DNA of 64,000 nt from CAVVIO01 sp963748095 (GTDB lineage: Bacteria; Bacteroidota; Bacteroidia; Bacteroidales; UBA10428), in the NCBI GenBank assembly GCA_963748095.1, contig CAVVIO010000009.1, forward strand, positions 248,001-312,000, given 5' to 3'. A program made the position numbers and the translations under genes. Each line of letters begins with the position of its first letter. Within the stretch, counting starts at the first letter, position 1. Positions 24,776-34,270 of this stretch are shown here, piece after piece. The notes below the pieces were generated by a model, which worked only from the letters and a program-made list of their open reading frames with translations, had not been told where the DNA came from and did not search any database.

Positions 24776-27421
24776 ATGAAAATAGCCCCGTTCATTTTTT
24801 TACTAATACCGCAATTAATTTTCAGTCAGGTTACTGAAGACTTTGAACATTCCAGTCTGGATCAATGGCTCCAGAATGAAAATTATCGGTGGGATACTTC
24901 TTCTATTGAACCTCTTTCCGGAAAATATTCGTTGCATCATATCTTTGATAATTCTGTTAGTAGTCATGACCAGATTATATTACCACACAATCAAATCCTG
25001 CTGGATTCTGCCATAACAACCTGGCAGTTTTCATTAAGGCATGGCTATAATCCATCATCCGGGAATAACTGGGCAGTATTCCTGGTTTCAGACGGCGGGG
25101 TCAATGAAATAATTTCTGGTGGCACTATCAATGGTTATGCGCTTGGAGTGAACTTTACAGGATCGGACGATACACTGCGACTGTGGAAAATTACAGAAGG
25201 TGATGCAACCGATATCGCCACCACTACCGTTAACTGGCAGGAAGATATCGGAACCGGGAAAGCCGCGGCTATGGAAATTATCCGTTCTCATGCCGGCCAT
25301 TGGACAATAAAAATTGATACTTCCGTTAATATCAGTGATCCTGAAATTATAGGAACCACCCTCGACAACACATATAATACTACTTCGCAGCTAGGAATTT
25401 ATTATGAATACTCATCAGGTCAGGACCGCCAACTGTGGATTGATGATATTTTTATTAACGGATATTTCTTTACGGATACTTTTCCTCCCAGCGTGGATAC
25501 CTTCCGGATTTACCCGCCTGATAAAATTGAAATCGAATTTTCCGAACCGGTTTTGGAAGCTGCCGCGAAAGATTTAATGCATTATAAGTTGGACCAGGGA
25601 TTTAATAATCCCGATTCCTTATGGATGAATGGTTCGGATAAAATATGCATGAGGTTTACGGGTGGATTTAATAGCGGACAGGAATATACTCTGTCTGTTT
25701 CAGATATTCCCGACACAAAAGGTAATATGCTAATATCTGAATCTGTCCATTTCCTGTATTTCATAGCACAGTCCGGCGACGTGGTAATCAATGAAATTAT
25801 GACTGATCCCGAACCGTCTGTGTTACTGCCGGAAGTAGAATATATCGAACTCCATAACAACACTGATTATGACCTGTGCCTGAATGATTGGAGCATTTGT
25901 GTGGATGATAAAGTTTGTTCATTCCCAAATGCTGTTCTCTATGCAAATGCCTATCTGATATTAGCCAGGCCTGAAGATAGGACTTTATTTGAGTCTTACG
26001 GAAAAGTTGCAGATATCGAAAATCTTCCTGCCCTGATAAACTCAAACGGTTTAATTACTATTTTTAACGAGTTGCATCAACCCATTCATTCCATTAACTA
26101 TTCATCAGATTGGTACAAAACTGCCTATAAATCCGAGGGAGGCTGGTCGTTGGAAATGATAGATCCCGAAAATTTTTGCGGGGATAAAATGAACTGGTCT
26201 GAATCCATGGATTACAAAGGAGGAACACCGGGGGAACAAAATTCGGTATTTGCATCCAATCCCGATGTTTTAAATCCGTTTCCCGAAAGGGCGACCCTTC
26301 CAGGAGATTCAATAGTACGGGTATACTTCAATGAGTCGATGGACAGTATATCCCTTCTTACCAAAGAATCGTACCTGGCAGATCACAACATCGGTGTCCC
26401 AATAGAAATATTTCCCGAAGGCCCTTTTTACAAGTCGGTGCTTTTAAAGTTTAATAAAAGTTTTATTTCCGGTAATATTTATACTCTCACTATCGACAAT
26501 GTCAGTGATTGTAGTGGGAATATCGCAGATGCAGGGAATACTGTACGTTTTGCCAGGGCAACTGCTGTAGATAGCCTCGATATTATCATTAATGAGATAT
26601 TGTTCAATCCAATTGCCGATGGTGTCGATTTTATCGAATTGTACAACCGATCGGATAAAACCATCGACTTAAAGAATTTCACACTTTCATCCCGCGATGC
26701 ATATACCGGCGAGCTGAAAAATGTTTGTGCGGTTATTAAAGAAAATTACTTAATCTTTCCCGGTGATTACCTTTTACTTACTACCAATATAAATAATCTG
26801 GAAGAGCAATATATTTTAAAGAGTAAAACAAACTATATCGAACCGGATAAAATGCCAACCTTCCCCGATAATGAAGGCACTGTGGTGATTACCGATCCAC
26901 AATTAAATAGTATAGACGAACTCAGGTATTCGGAAAGTATGCAATTTGCCCTGCTGAACAATGTGGAAGGAATATCACTGGAGCGGATAAACAGCGAATG
27001 GCCGACAAATGATCCTGGTAACTGGCATTCGGCAGCTGAAGATGCGGGATATGCTACGCCGGGTTATGAAAACTCCCAACAGAAACTTTCGGAGCAAACA
27101 TCTCCCGAATTTGTAGTGGAACCAGAAGTCTTTTCCCCTGATAATGATGGTAAAGACGATATCCTGCTCATCAAATATACACTTCCCGATCCGGGAAACA
27201 TTACAAACATCACTGTGTTCGACGCAAAGGGGCTACTGGTTCGTCATGTCGCACGAAATGCTATTTTAGGTACATCAGGAGTATTTACTTGGGACGGCCT
27301 TGATGAGAACCATCGCAAAGCATCAATGGGCATCTATGTGGTGTTTATTGAGACTTTTGATCTTAACGGGAAAACAAGAAAGATTAAAAAGAGTTGTGTA
27401 TTGGCACCCGCAAGAGATTAG
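24776..27421 (+). CDS. Large secreted lamin-tail-domain protein
   Basis: 881 residues from the ATG at 24776, which gives a clean signal peptide (MKIAPFIFLLIPQLIFS). An in-frame TTG 51 bases upstream would bury it. Order: a concanavalin-like N-terminal domain (to about 230), an Ig-like block with 'PPDKIEIEFSEPV', a lamin-tail domain with 'GDVVINEIMTDPEPS' and 'EYIELHNNT', a second Ig-like block with 'DSIVRVYFNESMDS', a second lamin-tail ('DIIINEILFNPI', 'DFIELYNRS'), and a FlgD-like/gliding-type C-terminal domain ('FSPDNDGKDDILLI', 'FTWDGLDENHRKASMGIY'). Such proteins are exported by the type IX system and act at the surface. No catalytic motif is visible. Confidence 0.85.
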   Translation: MKIAPFIFLLIPQLIFSQVTEDFEHSSLDQWLQNENYRWDTSSIEPLSGKYSLHHIFDNSVSSHDQIILPHNQILLDSAITTWQFSLRHGYNPSSGNNWAVFLVSDGGVNEIISGGTINGYALGVNFTGSDDTLRLWKITEGDATDIATTTVNWQEDIGTGKAAAMEIIRSHAGHWTIKIDTSVNISDPEIIGTTLDNTYNTTSQLGIYYEYSSGQDRQLWIDDIFINGYFFTDTFPPSVDTFRIYPPDKIEIEFSEPVLEAAAKDLMHYKLDQGFNNPDSLWMNGSDKICMRFTGGFNSGQEYTLSVSDIPDTKGNMLISESVHFLYFIAQSGDVVINEIMTDPEPSVLLPEVEYIELHNNTDYDLCLNDWSICVDDKVCSFPNAVLYANAYLILARPEDRTLFESYGKVADIENLPALINSNGLITIFNELHQPIHSINYSSDWYKTAYKSEGGWSLEMIDPENFCGDKMNWSESMDYKGGTPGEQNSVFASNPDVLNPFPERATLPGDSIVRVYFNESMDSISLLTKESYLADHNIGVPIEIFPEGPFYKSVLLKFNKSFISGNIYTLTIDNVSDCSGNIADAGNTVRFARATAVDSLDIIINEILFNPIADGVDFIELYNRSDKTIDLKNFTLSSRDAYTGELKNVCAVIKENYLIFPGDYLLLTTNINNLEEQYILKSKTNYIEPDKMPTFPDNEGTVVITDPQLNSIDELRYSESMQFALLNNVEGISLERINSEWPTNDPGNWHSAAEDAGYATPGYENSQQKLSEQTSPEFVVEPEVFSPDNDGKDDILLIKYTLPDPGNITNITVFDAKGLLVRHVARNAILGTSGVFTWDGLDENHRKASMGIYVVFIETFDLNGKTRKIKKSCVLAPARD

Positions 27422-27489
27422 TGCCAACTTATGGTAAAGGTAATATTAAACAGCGTTCACTTAATACTTAAGTACTTTAGCCACACTTT

Positions 27490-28209
27490 TTATGTACTCT
27501 CTGCTTTTGATCTCTTCCTCACCCGCATATTAATCAGTTCCACACTTAAAGAAAAGAACACTGCAAAATAAATATATCCTTTGGGGACAGGATAATGCAG
27601 TGCATCCAGTACCAGCATAAATCCTATCAGAATTAAAAAGGAAAGCGCCAGCACCTGCAAAGTGGGATGTCCGTTAATAAAACGAGCTATTTTTCCTGAG
27701 AATGCCATCATCAGAAAAATAGAAATGACCACAGCAATGATCATTAATAATAATTTATCTGTCAGTCCAATTGCCGTGAGGATTGAATCAAAGGAAAATA
27801 CCATATCCAGTACCATAATCTGTAAAACAACCAATAAGATACCCGATTTTTGTTTCACTTGCATATCATGGTTTTCGTCTTCCATTTTATGATGAATTTC
27901 TAAAATGCTTTTAATCAATAAAAACGATCCTCCGGAAAACAGGATCAGATCTCTAATGGAAAGACTGAAGTCCGCGATTGTTAATAAAGGTTGTGAGAAT
28001 TGTATGATATAGGTAATTCCTATTAAAAGGAGGATTCGCATTCCCATAGCCAGCAATAATCCGGTATTTCTTGCCAATGGTTGTTTTTCTACAGGAAGTC
28101 TGTCCGAAACAATGGATATGAATATTATATTATCGATCCCCAACACGATTTCAAGAAAGGTAAGTGTAAGCAAAGCTATCCAGTTACCCGGATGCAATAA
28201 TATTTCCAT
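27490..28209 (-). CDS. TerC-family integral membrane protein
   Basis: 239 residues with seven membrane segments. The acidic intramembrane motifs 'EIVLGIDNIIFISIVSDRL' near the N-terminus and 'VLDMVFSFDSILTAIGL' in the middle are the TerC signature; they are thought to bind metal ions. Relatives serve manganese export/metal loading of exported proteins. Charged cytosolic ends ('MRVRKRSKAEST') close the protein. It is the last gene of a leftward group containing the C-GCAxxG-C-C protein 25 bases upstream. Confidence 0.92.
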   Translation of the reverse strand: MEILLHPGNWIALLTLTFLEIVLGIDNIIFISIVSDRLPVEKQPLARNTGLLLAMGMRILLLIGITYIIQFSQPLLTIADFSLSIRDLILFSGGSFLLIKSILEIHHKMEDENHDMQVKQKSGILLVVLQIMVLDMVFSFDSILTAIGLTDKLLLMIIAVVISIFLMMAFSGKIARFINGHPTLQVLALSFLILIGFMLVLDALHYPVPKGYIYFAVFFSLSVELINMRVRKRSKAEST

Positions 28210-28234
28210 AATCCGATTTTTTGAGGGATATTAA

Positions 28235-28666
28235 CTAAAGAATCTCCTTTAATATTGCTTCGGCGTCTCCCACAAATTCCGGGCACAGCGTATTGAAAAG
28301 ATCTTTTTCCAGAATCTTTTCTTTTTCAGTGGTTATATCATACTTTAATAACTTTTTACACTGTAGCGACCCGTGTTTTGCTACGAACCTTTCTTTGAAT
28401 TCATGGGCAATACCGGCAGCTTTTTCCTTGGCCTGAATATCATCTGATTTATATCGCCCATATTTTAATCCGATTGCCATCAATGCTCCTGTGACAGCAC
28501 CGCAGGTTTCTCCTTCGTTCATTCCCCCGCCAAAATTACTGGCTAGTTTCAGGGCGGTAGGAGTTTCCAATTCCGAAGAAGGAGTAAATGCTGCCAATAC
28601 TGCCTGACTGCAATTAAATCCTTCTTTAAAATAGTGAACGGCTGGTTTTGTAATCTGTTTTCCCAT
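28235..28666 (-). CDS. C-GCAxxG-C-C family redox-type protein
   Basis: 143 residues. The family motif is complete: Cys in 'FNCSQAVLAAF' (about 19), 'GETCGAVTGALMAIGLKYG' (the GCAxxG-like core, here CGAVTG), then single cysteines in 'LQCKKLL' and 'LCPEFVG'. These proteins are small cysteine-cluster proteins found beside redox or metal genes; the function is not established. It lies directly before terC and after groES on the same strand. Confidence 0.87.
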   Translation of the reverse strand: MGKQITKPAVHYFKEGFNCSQAVLAAFTPSSELETPTALKLASNFGGGMNEGETCGAVTGALMAIGLKYGRYKSDDIQAKEKAAGIAHEFKERFVAKHGSLQCKKLLKYDITTEKEKILEKDLFNTLCPEFVGDAEAILKEIL

Positions 28667-28820
28667 ATTTTTCAGGTGTTTTCATATCATTTCAGAAAAC
28701 CTGTAATTTACAAAACCTGTAGGAAAATTTCAGCGGACTTCTGAAAATATTGATAAAATTTTTAGGATGAGCAAAAAAAGAAGTTTGCACTAAATAGAAG
28801 AATAAAATACTGATTTAAAC

Positions 28821-28846
28821 AAAAAAAGAGGCCCGGGGCCTCTTTT
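28821..28846 (-). terminator. Rho-independent terminator after groES
   Basis: A 9-bp stem AAAAGAGGC/GCCTCTTTT with loop CCGGG. In the leftward direction it is followed by a run of seven T residues. It starts one base beyond the groES stop, so the groES transcript is separated from the downstream C-GCAxxG-C-C and terC genes. Confidence 0.85.
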
Positions 28847-28847
28847 A

Positions 28848-29135
28848 TTAAATCTCATCGGTTTCCACAATTTTTGCCAGTATGTCAGCATATGGTAACA
28901 GCAGGTATTTCTTTCCCTCGAATTCGGTTTCCGTTCCTGAAAATCCTTTATAAAAAACCGTATCCCCTACTGCTATTTCCAGGTTATCAATACTGCTAAT
29001 CCCCACTACTTTGGCAATATTCTTCTTCTCTTTTGCCGAATCGGGAATAATAATTCCGGATGCTGTTTTCTCTTCTTTATCTGATTCCGTAATATCCAGT
29101 AATACATTCTGGTTAACCGGTTGTAGCTCTTTCAT
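28848..29135 (-). CDS. groES: GroES-type co-chaperonin, stand-alone
   Basis: 95 residues, normal for GroES, which caps the GroEL ring. It has 'VNQNVLLDITESDKEEKTASG' with the following 'IIIPDSAKEKKN' mobile-loop region and the roof/beta-hairpin 'VGDTVFYKGFSG'. Usually groES directly precedes groEL; here it is followed by a terminator and no groEL is present. It may be an extra copy. Upstream is the thioredoxin lipoprotein gene with 13 bases between, so it is probably expressed with the redox pair. Confidence 0.88.
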   Translation of the reverse strand: MKELQPVNQNVLLDITESDKEEKTASGIIIPDSAKEKKNIAKVVGISSIDNLEIAVGDTVFYKGFSGTETEFEGKKYLLLPYADILAKIVETDEI

Positions 29136-29148
29136 ATAATTAACCTCC

Positions 29149-29694
29149 TTAAAGATTTGATGATGTTTTATTATTATTTAAAAGTAATGTTTCGATCTGT
29201 TTCTTAAACATCGCTTTGGTTTCTTCTTTCGATTGTGCAATCCCTGATGACATGCTTGGTTTTCCGTTTAACGGACAATATAAAAATGAAGGAATGCTTT
29301 GGATACCAAACAATGAAGCTAGTTCCTTTTCCTGGTCTACATTCACTTTATACACATTGATTTTCCCGGCATATTCCTTGGCCAGCTCTTCCATTATAGG
29401 GGAAGTTATTCTACAGGGAGGACACCAATCGGCATAGAAATCGATTACACAAGGCTTATCTCCTTTAAACTTCCATTCTTTCGGATTATTTTCATAATCC
29501 ATCACCTTGTCAAGAAATGCCTGTTTTGTCAGGTGTTCAGGTTTTGTTTGAATGTCATTTACCGGTTTGCTTTCTTTTACTACAGCTGTTTTTTCCTTCT
29601 GAGTGTTTTCTTTGGTAACCTGTGCCGATTGCTGGTTGCAACTGAACAGCAAAGCTGAGGCCACTACTATTAAACTAATCCATTGTTTTTTCAT
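29149..29694 (-). CDS. Thioredoxin-fold lipoprotein
   Basis: 181 residues with a lipoprotein signal (MKKQ, hydrophobic core, lipobox 'LLFSCNQ'). The thioredoxin domain occupies about 75-165: 'CVIDFYADWCPPCRITSP' with the WCPPC active site, and 'LFGIQSIPSFLYCP' with the cis-proline. It is therefore an exported, membrane-anchored disulfide reductase or TlpA-like protein. A charged linker of about 50 residues separates the lipid from the domain. It lies 10 bases after the glutaredoxin gene and 13 bases before groES. Confidence 0.92.
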   Translation of the reverse strand: MKKQWISLIVVASALLFSCNQQSAQVTKENTQKEKTAVVKESKPVNDIQTKPEHLTKQAFLDKVMDYENNPKEWKFKGDKPCVIDFYADWCPPCRITSPIMEELAKEYAGKINVYKVNVDQEKELASLFGIQSIPSFLYCPLNGKPSMSSGIAQSKEETKAMFKKQIETLLLNNNKTSSNL

Positions 29695-29704
29695 GTTTGC
29701 AATT

Positions 29705-30298
29705 TTAAGAATTTATTTCCAAAAGTTCATCTATTTTTTTCTTATCGAAGCCAATAATCAACTGACCGTTGATAACTGTTTGTGGAACACCTTGCTGGCC
29801 ACTGCGGTTTACCATTTCCTGTGCAGCCTTCTCATCTCGCGAGACGTCCACATCCGTAAAACGGATACGGTTTTTCCGTAAATAGCTTTTCAATGTATTA
29901 CACCAACTGCAGGTAGGCGTGGAATATACCGTAACACTTTTTACCGGTTTCCCGCTTTTTTCAGCCTGAACCGTAAACACGGCATTTTCAAAAACAGCCT
30001 GGTAATAACCCTTATCATGGCAACCTTTTATTACATTTTTATATTGGCTGCCTTCAAACTCAAGTAACGATGGAGCAGAAGTAATGGAATAATGAGTATG
30101 GATATCCCTAACCTGGTTTACATCTGCTGTGAGTAATTGAATATCACTCAGGTCACCGCTTAATTGAGCTATTCTTTCATAGGCACAATCACTTATCTCC
30201 GTTCCCTTTTTATACAGCAACAAATATGATTTCTTATGCTGCATCAGATTTTGTTCCAACTCCGTAAAGGAGTTTATTACTTTCAATGTATTTATCAT
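29705..30298 (-). CDS. Two-domain thioredoxin-like/glutaredoxin protein
   Basis: 197 residues from the ATG at 30298; an upstream in-frame start adds a segment in low-complexity AT sequence and is not favoured. The N-terminal about 100 residues have a thioredoxin-like fold with the cis-proline motif 'SITSAPSLLEF' but only one Cys ('ISDCAYERI', the YtfE/monothiol position). The C-terminal 75 residues are a glutaredoxin with active site 'YSTPTCSWCNTLKSYL' and 'GQQGVPQTVINGQLI'. It is the first gene of the leftward redox group. Confidence 0.88.
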   Translation of the reverse strand: MINTLKVINSFTELEQNLMQHKKSYLLLYKKGTEISDCAYERIAQLSGDLSDIQLLTADVNQVRDIHTHYSITSAPSLLEFEGSQYKNVIKGCHDKGYYQAVFENAVFTVQAEKSGKPVKSVTVYSTPTCSWCNTLKSYLRKNRIRFTDVDVSRDEKAAQEMVNRSGQQGVPQTVINGQLIIGFDKKKIDELLEINS

Positions 30299-30474
30299 TT
30301 TATTTTTTAAAATTATATATGCAAATATATAGATACAAAGATACATAAATTATGCCAATTTGAAAATATATTCCACCTGTCATGCTTTTATGAAAATGTG
30401 TCAGGTGCTAACAGAACAGTATTAAATGTGATGGCAGCTGTCTCATCTTTCAGCACTTAACAATTCATTTTTAA

Positions 30475-30639
30475 GGTGTACAAATATCTGTTAAATTAAA
30501 CATAAAAGAAAGTACATACTCAACAAGCACAGGGTTGCAAACTTTAGTAAACCATTACAAGTTTATAACCGATGAACAGGTTAAAATCTCAGAGTACAAA
30601 AATTACCTTATCGTGGAATTACCACTAGTAAGAAATTAG
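30475..30639 (+). pseudogene. C-terminal remnant of a LytS/YpdA-type sensor histidine kinase
   Basis: The stretch 30299-30922 has no intact gene. Within it, a frame of 54 codons ends in a TAG at 30637 and contains 'STGLQTLVNHYKFITDEQ' and 'NYLIVELPLVRN'. This matches the end of Bacteroidota LytS-type kinases (G.GL.NL..RY, then '..f.V.iPL'). There is no start codon and the ATP-binding domain upstream is gone. The remainder of the region is AT-rich and I see nothing else except the promoter near 30870. Confidence 0.5.
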
Positions 30640-30856
30640 GTGTAAAATCTTTTAAGTAGCCAATACTAAATTACTGACAATAATTAAAAAACCTATTTCT
30701 TTACTATTTCGGATAATTTCGAAAAAAGAATAGTTAATACAAAATACTTTTTATACAAGGACTTAAAAATAATTCAGGACTGTACGATTTCTAACAACTG
30801 TTGTGTAATAATCATACACTGCCTTTGCATGACGGAAACATAAATGACTGATAACG

Positions 30857-30885
30857 TTTGCATTAAAAATTTGGCATTAGATTTG
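30857..30885 (+). promoter_or_regulatory. Bacteroidota-type promoter (TTTG-N17-TAGATTTG)
   Basis: TTTG at 30857-30860 and TAGATTTG at 30878-30885 match the Bacteroidota -33 and -7 elements with 17 bases between. The gene start at 30923 is 37 bases downstream, a normal leader length. Confidence 0.55.
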
Positions 30886-30922
30886 GTTTTGCTTTACACA
30901 TTATTAATAAATAAATATATAA

Positions 30923-31843
30923 ATGAAAATAAATTTGAGCCTATTACTGCTTATTTTAAGCTTTTCCATTACAGGAATATGTCAGGAAGATGGACTTATT
31001 AAAACCGAAGATGGTGTAATCCATTACAGAAAATACGGAAGTGGAGAACCATTATTGATAATCAACGGGGGACCTGGGTTAGATTGCGAAGGTTTTGTTC
31101 CGCTTGCCAAATTACTATCCGATAAGTATATGGCCATTTTGTTCGACCAGCGTGGTACGGGAAAGTCAGAACTAAAACAGGTTGATAGCACAACAATTAC
31201 CATGGACCTTATGGCAAAGGATATTGAAACAATTCGTAAATATTTTAAGATCGATAAATGGATTGTATTAGGACATTCTTTTGGTGGTTGGATGGCAGAA
31301 TATTATGCTACCAAATACCCGGAGTCCATAAAGGCAATGATATTATCAAGTTCAGGCGGGATAGATTTAAATATATTGAATTATTTTACTGCCAACCTTA
31401 GAATTCGTTTAAGCCAAACCGAACGAGATTCTTTGGATTATTACAGCGAAAAGTTGAAACAAGGCGACACCACCTATTATGTTAGATATAATTGGGCAAA
31501 ATACCTGGCAACCGGATATGTATACGATAAAAAATATGTTCCGTCAATAGCAAAAAGATTAGCTTTTGCACGAAATCCAAAGATTACTGATTTAGTCTAT
31601 AAAGATTTGTATAAGATGAACTTCAATTGTAAGGAAACATTGCGCGATTTTGACAAACCTGTATTAATTATCCAGGGAAGACAGGACCTTACAGGCGATG
31701 GAATAGCTTATGAGGCACATGCTGTACTAAAGAATTCCATAATTAAATTCATTAATAAAAGCGTACATTATAGCTGGTTAGAACAAGGTGAAGAATATAA
31801 ATCGGATGTTGAAAAATTTATTTCATCGGTTGATGTGCTATAA
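30923..31843 (+). CDS. Exported alpha/beta hydrolase (proline iminopeptidase-like)
   Basis: 306 residues with a signal peptide (cut near 'ITGICQ'). The fold marks are 'LLIINGGPGLDCEGF' (oxyanion HGGPG-like element), 'LFDQRGTGKSEL', and the nucleophile elbow 'VLGHSFGGWMAEYYATKYP' with Ser at about 118. The Asp is in 'LIIQGRQDLTG' and the His in 'INKSVHYSWLEQ'. The GGPG and DQRGTG motifs are typical of the proline iminopeptidase group, so an exported aminopeptidase is likely, but esterase activity cannot be excluded. It is the first of a group of exported proteins. Confidence 0.88.
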   Translation: MKINLSLLLLILSFSITGICQEDGLIKTEDGVIHYRKYGSGEPLLIINGGPGLDCEGFVPLAKLLSDKYMAILFDQRGTGKSELKQVDSTTITMDLMAKDIETIRKYFKIDKWIVLGHSFGGWMAEYYATKYPESIKAMILSSSGGIDLNILNYFTANLRIRLSQTERDSLDYYSEKLKQGDTTYYVRYNWAKYLATGYVYDKKYVPSIAKRLAFARNPKITDLVYKDLYKMNFNCKETLRDFDKPVLIIQGRQDLTGDGIAYEAHAVLKNSIIKFINKSVHYSWLEQGEEYKSDVEKFISSVDVL

Positions 31844-31951
31844 CTAAATAGTCGAGAATTTTTGAGCACAAAACCTGTTTGAGTCGGGAAACTTTTGTAC
31901 TGGCTGAATTGCAGTTATTTCGAATTAAAAGTTAATTTTATAAAATAAGAT

Positions 31952-33175
31952 ATGAAATCGAAACTCTTTTTACTATTAACCATTTCCCTGTTTTTAAGTC
32001 ACACAAATTATGCTCAGGTAGATTTTATTTGGGGAAAACAATTCGGAACCGACAAAGATGAAAAAACACGTAATTTAGTAATTGACGCATCAAGCAATGT
32101 TTATGTTGTAGGTAAAACAAAAGGAGCCATTGGGAAAGAGAACTTTGGAAAAAACGATGGTTTTATTGTTAAAATTGATAGTGCGGCAAATATGATCTGG
32201 ACCACGCAAATTGGTTCTGATGGAGATGATGAATTATCGCATGCTGCTGTTGACAAATTCGGAAATATTTATGCAACGGGTTTTATAGAAGTTAATGGAA
32301 AGAACAAAGATGTGCTGGTTGTAAAATTTAACAGTAATGGAAAAACTGTTTGGCAAAAGCAATTTGGTACCGATAGTACAGATGTGGGAGGAAATATTGT
32401 TGTTGATTCCAATGGCGATATTTTTATAACAGGAAGTACAAGGGGAGTGATGGGAATTACTTCGAAAGGCGGGGAAGACTGTTTTATACTTCATCTAAAC
32501 AATGATGGGAAACAACTAAAGGTCTTACAATTTGGAACAGAAGGCAACGAAGGGGGGCATGGAATAACCATAGGACAAAATTCCAATATTTATGTTTGTG
32601 GAGATACCGACGGGAGTTTAGCATCTGAAAACGCGGGTAAAATTGATGTGTTTTTTGGGATTTTTTCCAAAGAACTTGAACAACTGGACGTGCAACAATT
32701 TGGGACAAAAGAAAATGATTATGCAAGTGAAATAAAAACAGATAATAAAAACAATGTTTATACCGCAGGAGGTACCGAGGGTAATACGGTTGCGAGTCAA
32801 AAAGGCAATTCAGATGCTTTTTTTCAAAAATGGGATGAAAAAGGGAAAGTAAAATGGACAAAACAATTTGGAACGGGTAATTGGGACGGTATTCACAGCA
32901 TTGCTGTTGTAGAGGGGAAAGGCATTATTGTGAGCGGCTGTTATGATTATCCGCTTTGCAAGTCATTTATCAAAATGTACGATGAGCAAGGTAATCTATT
33001 GTGGACCAGAAATATGCTTGCGCAGGGAAAAGGTGGCGGAAGTTGTGGTAAAGATATTTGTGTTGATCGTCAGGGTTATATCTATCATGCCGGTTATACC
33101 GGGGCTAATTTATTCTCCGATCTAAAAGGGGAACATGATCTGTTTTTAATAAAGCTTAAAATGGGTTTAGAATAA
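31952..33175 (+). CDS. Secreted SBBP-repeat beta-propeller protein
   Basis: 407 residues with a signal peptide (MKSK to 'NYAQ'). The rest is made of repeats of about 50-55 residues with the pattern 'W.KQFGTD..D', then 'V..DSN.NIYV.G.T.G', then 'DGFIVKID'. Examples are 'WGKQFGTDKDEKTRNL', 'WQKQFGTDSTDVGGNI' and 'WTKQFGTGNWDGIHSI'. This is the SBBP type of beta-propeller, usually surface-exposed. No catalytic residues are evident and no sorting tail is present. It lies 108 bases after the hydrolase. Confidence 0.88.
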   Translation: MKSKLFLLLTISLFLSHTNYAQVDFIWGKQFGTDKDEKTRNLVIDASSNVYVVGKTKGAIGKENFGKNDGFIVKIDSAANMIWTTQIGSDGDDELSHAAVDKFGNIYATGFIEVNGKNKDVLVVKFNSNGKTVWQKQFGTDSTDVGGNIVVDSNGDIFITGSTRGVMGITSKGGEDCFILHLNNDGKQLKVLQFGTEGNEGGHGITIGQNSNIYVCGDTDGSLASENAGKIDVFFGIFSKELEQLDVQQFGTKENDYASEIKTDNKNNVYTAGGTEGNTVASQKGNSDAFFQKWDEKGKVKWTKQFGTGNWDGIHSIAVVEGKGIIVSGCYDYPLCKSFIKMYDEQGNLLWTRNMLAQGKGGGSCGKDICVDRQGYIYHAGYTGANLFSDLKGEHDLFLIKLKMGLE

Positions 33176-33232
33176 GAACTCTTATTACCAATACAGGAAA
33201 AAACAATTAATCAAATAGAAAGAACGAATATC

Positions 33233-34270
33233 ATGAGAAAAACAATTTTTACTTATTCGATTCTTTTCTTTTTCTTTTGTCAACATATTATCGCACAAGA
33301 TTTATATATCAATCCTTCAACTGGCAATGATGAGAACAACAGAACCATAGAAAAACCTTTTAAAACTATATTAAGAGCAGTACATACCGCAAATAAATTA
33401 ACCGGCAAAGGCTCGATAAATATTAAGCTTTCTCCCGGGATATATCTTTTGCAGGATAAGGTACCAATAAACCCGGTAAGGATTCTGGATAAATCTGATA
33501 GATATATTATAGAAGCATTGATAAAGCCTGATGATACAAGTTGGACTCTGGGAAAGATGCCAGTCACACAATCAATCTCCGACAACAATTCAACTACTCA
33601 AATGCCCCATGCCGTGGGATTATTGGTTTCAACGGACAATGTCACCATACGCGGATTAAAATTTATCGGAAATCCGAATCCGTCTGTTTCAAGGCATTAT
33701 CCCATTACCCGGGAGAATTCGACACTGAAATCGTTGGAAGTATCGCAATGTTATTTTATTGCAGAAAAAAATTCAATACCAATTCAGGGTGGAATATGGG
33801 CACACGGGCAGGAAACCAATGTTGACCATTGTATTTTCTATAATTGCAGGAATGGAGTTTTGCTCCTTGGCGGAGTTAAAAACTGTTCAATTACTAACAG
33901 TATCATTTTGGGGGCTTATCAGAGTGCGATTTGGGTCGGGGTGGAAGACCCCGGTTTTGTTTTCAACAATAACATCATCAGTCAATGCGAATATTTCTGG
34001 GTTAAACTTGCATTCAATAATGCAACTTATAAATTTAATGATTGTGTAATTACCGGTAACAATCATTACACGGGTGTAAATAAAAACCGTGAATTACACG
34101 AGACAACAGAAAAGTATGTCGAAAACAACATTACAAAGTCGGGGGAATTACAACTCGTAGAAAAAAGTGATGAGTCTTTGTCATTCAATTATTTACATCC
34201 TGAACCAAATTCATTAGGATATAACCTTAATGTTGGGATATTTAAAGGGACTAAGAAAAGAAACTTATGA
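33233..34270 (+). CDS. Secreted right-handed parallel beta-helix protein
   Basis: 345 residues with a signal peptide (cut after 'HIIAQ'). The start of the mature protein, 'LYINPSTGNDENNRTIEKPF', is the DUF1565/polysaccharide-lyase-like entry to a beta-helix, and the middle has repeats such as 'VTIRGLKFIGN', 'NVDHCIFYNCRNGVLLLGG', 'NCSITNSIILG' and 'GFVFNNNIISQ'. Such proteins often bind or cleave polysaccharides; no lyase triad is obvious. Its last codons overlap the start of the SDR remnant by 4 bases (ATGA). Confidence 0.85.
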   Translation: MRKTIFTYSILFFFFCQHIIAQDLYINPSTGNDENNRTIEKPFKTILRAVHTANKLTGKGSINIKLSPGIYLLQDKVPINPVRILDKSDRYIIEALIKPDDTSWTLGKMPVTQSISDNNSTTQMPHAVGLLVSTDNVTIRGLKFIGNPNPSVSRHYPITRENSTLKSLEVSQCYFIAEKNSIPIQGGIWAHGQETNVDHCIFYNCRNGVLLLGGVKNCSITNSIILGAYQSAIWVGVEDPGFVFNNNIISQCEYFWVKLAFNNATYKFNDCVITGNNHYTGVNKNRELHETTEKYVENNITKSGELQLVEKSDESLSFNYLHPEPNSLGYNLNVGIFKGTKKRNL

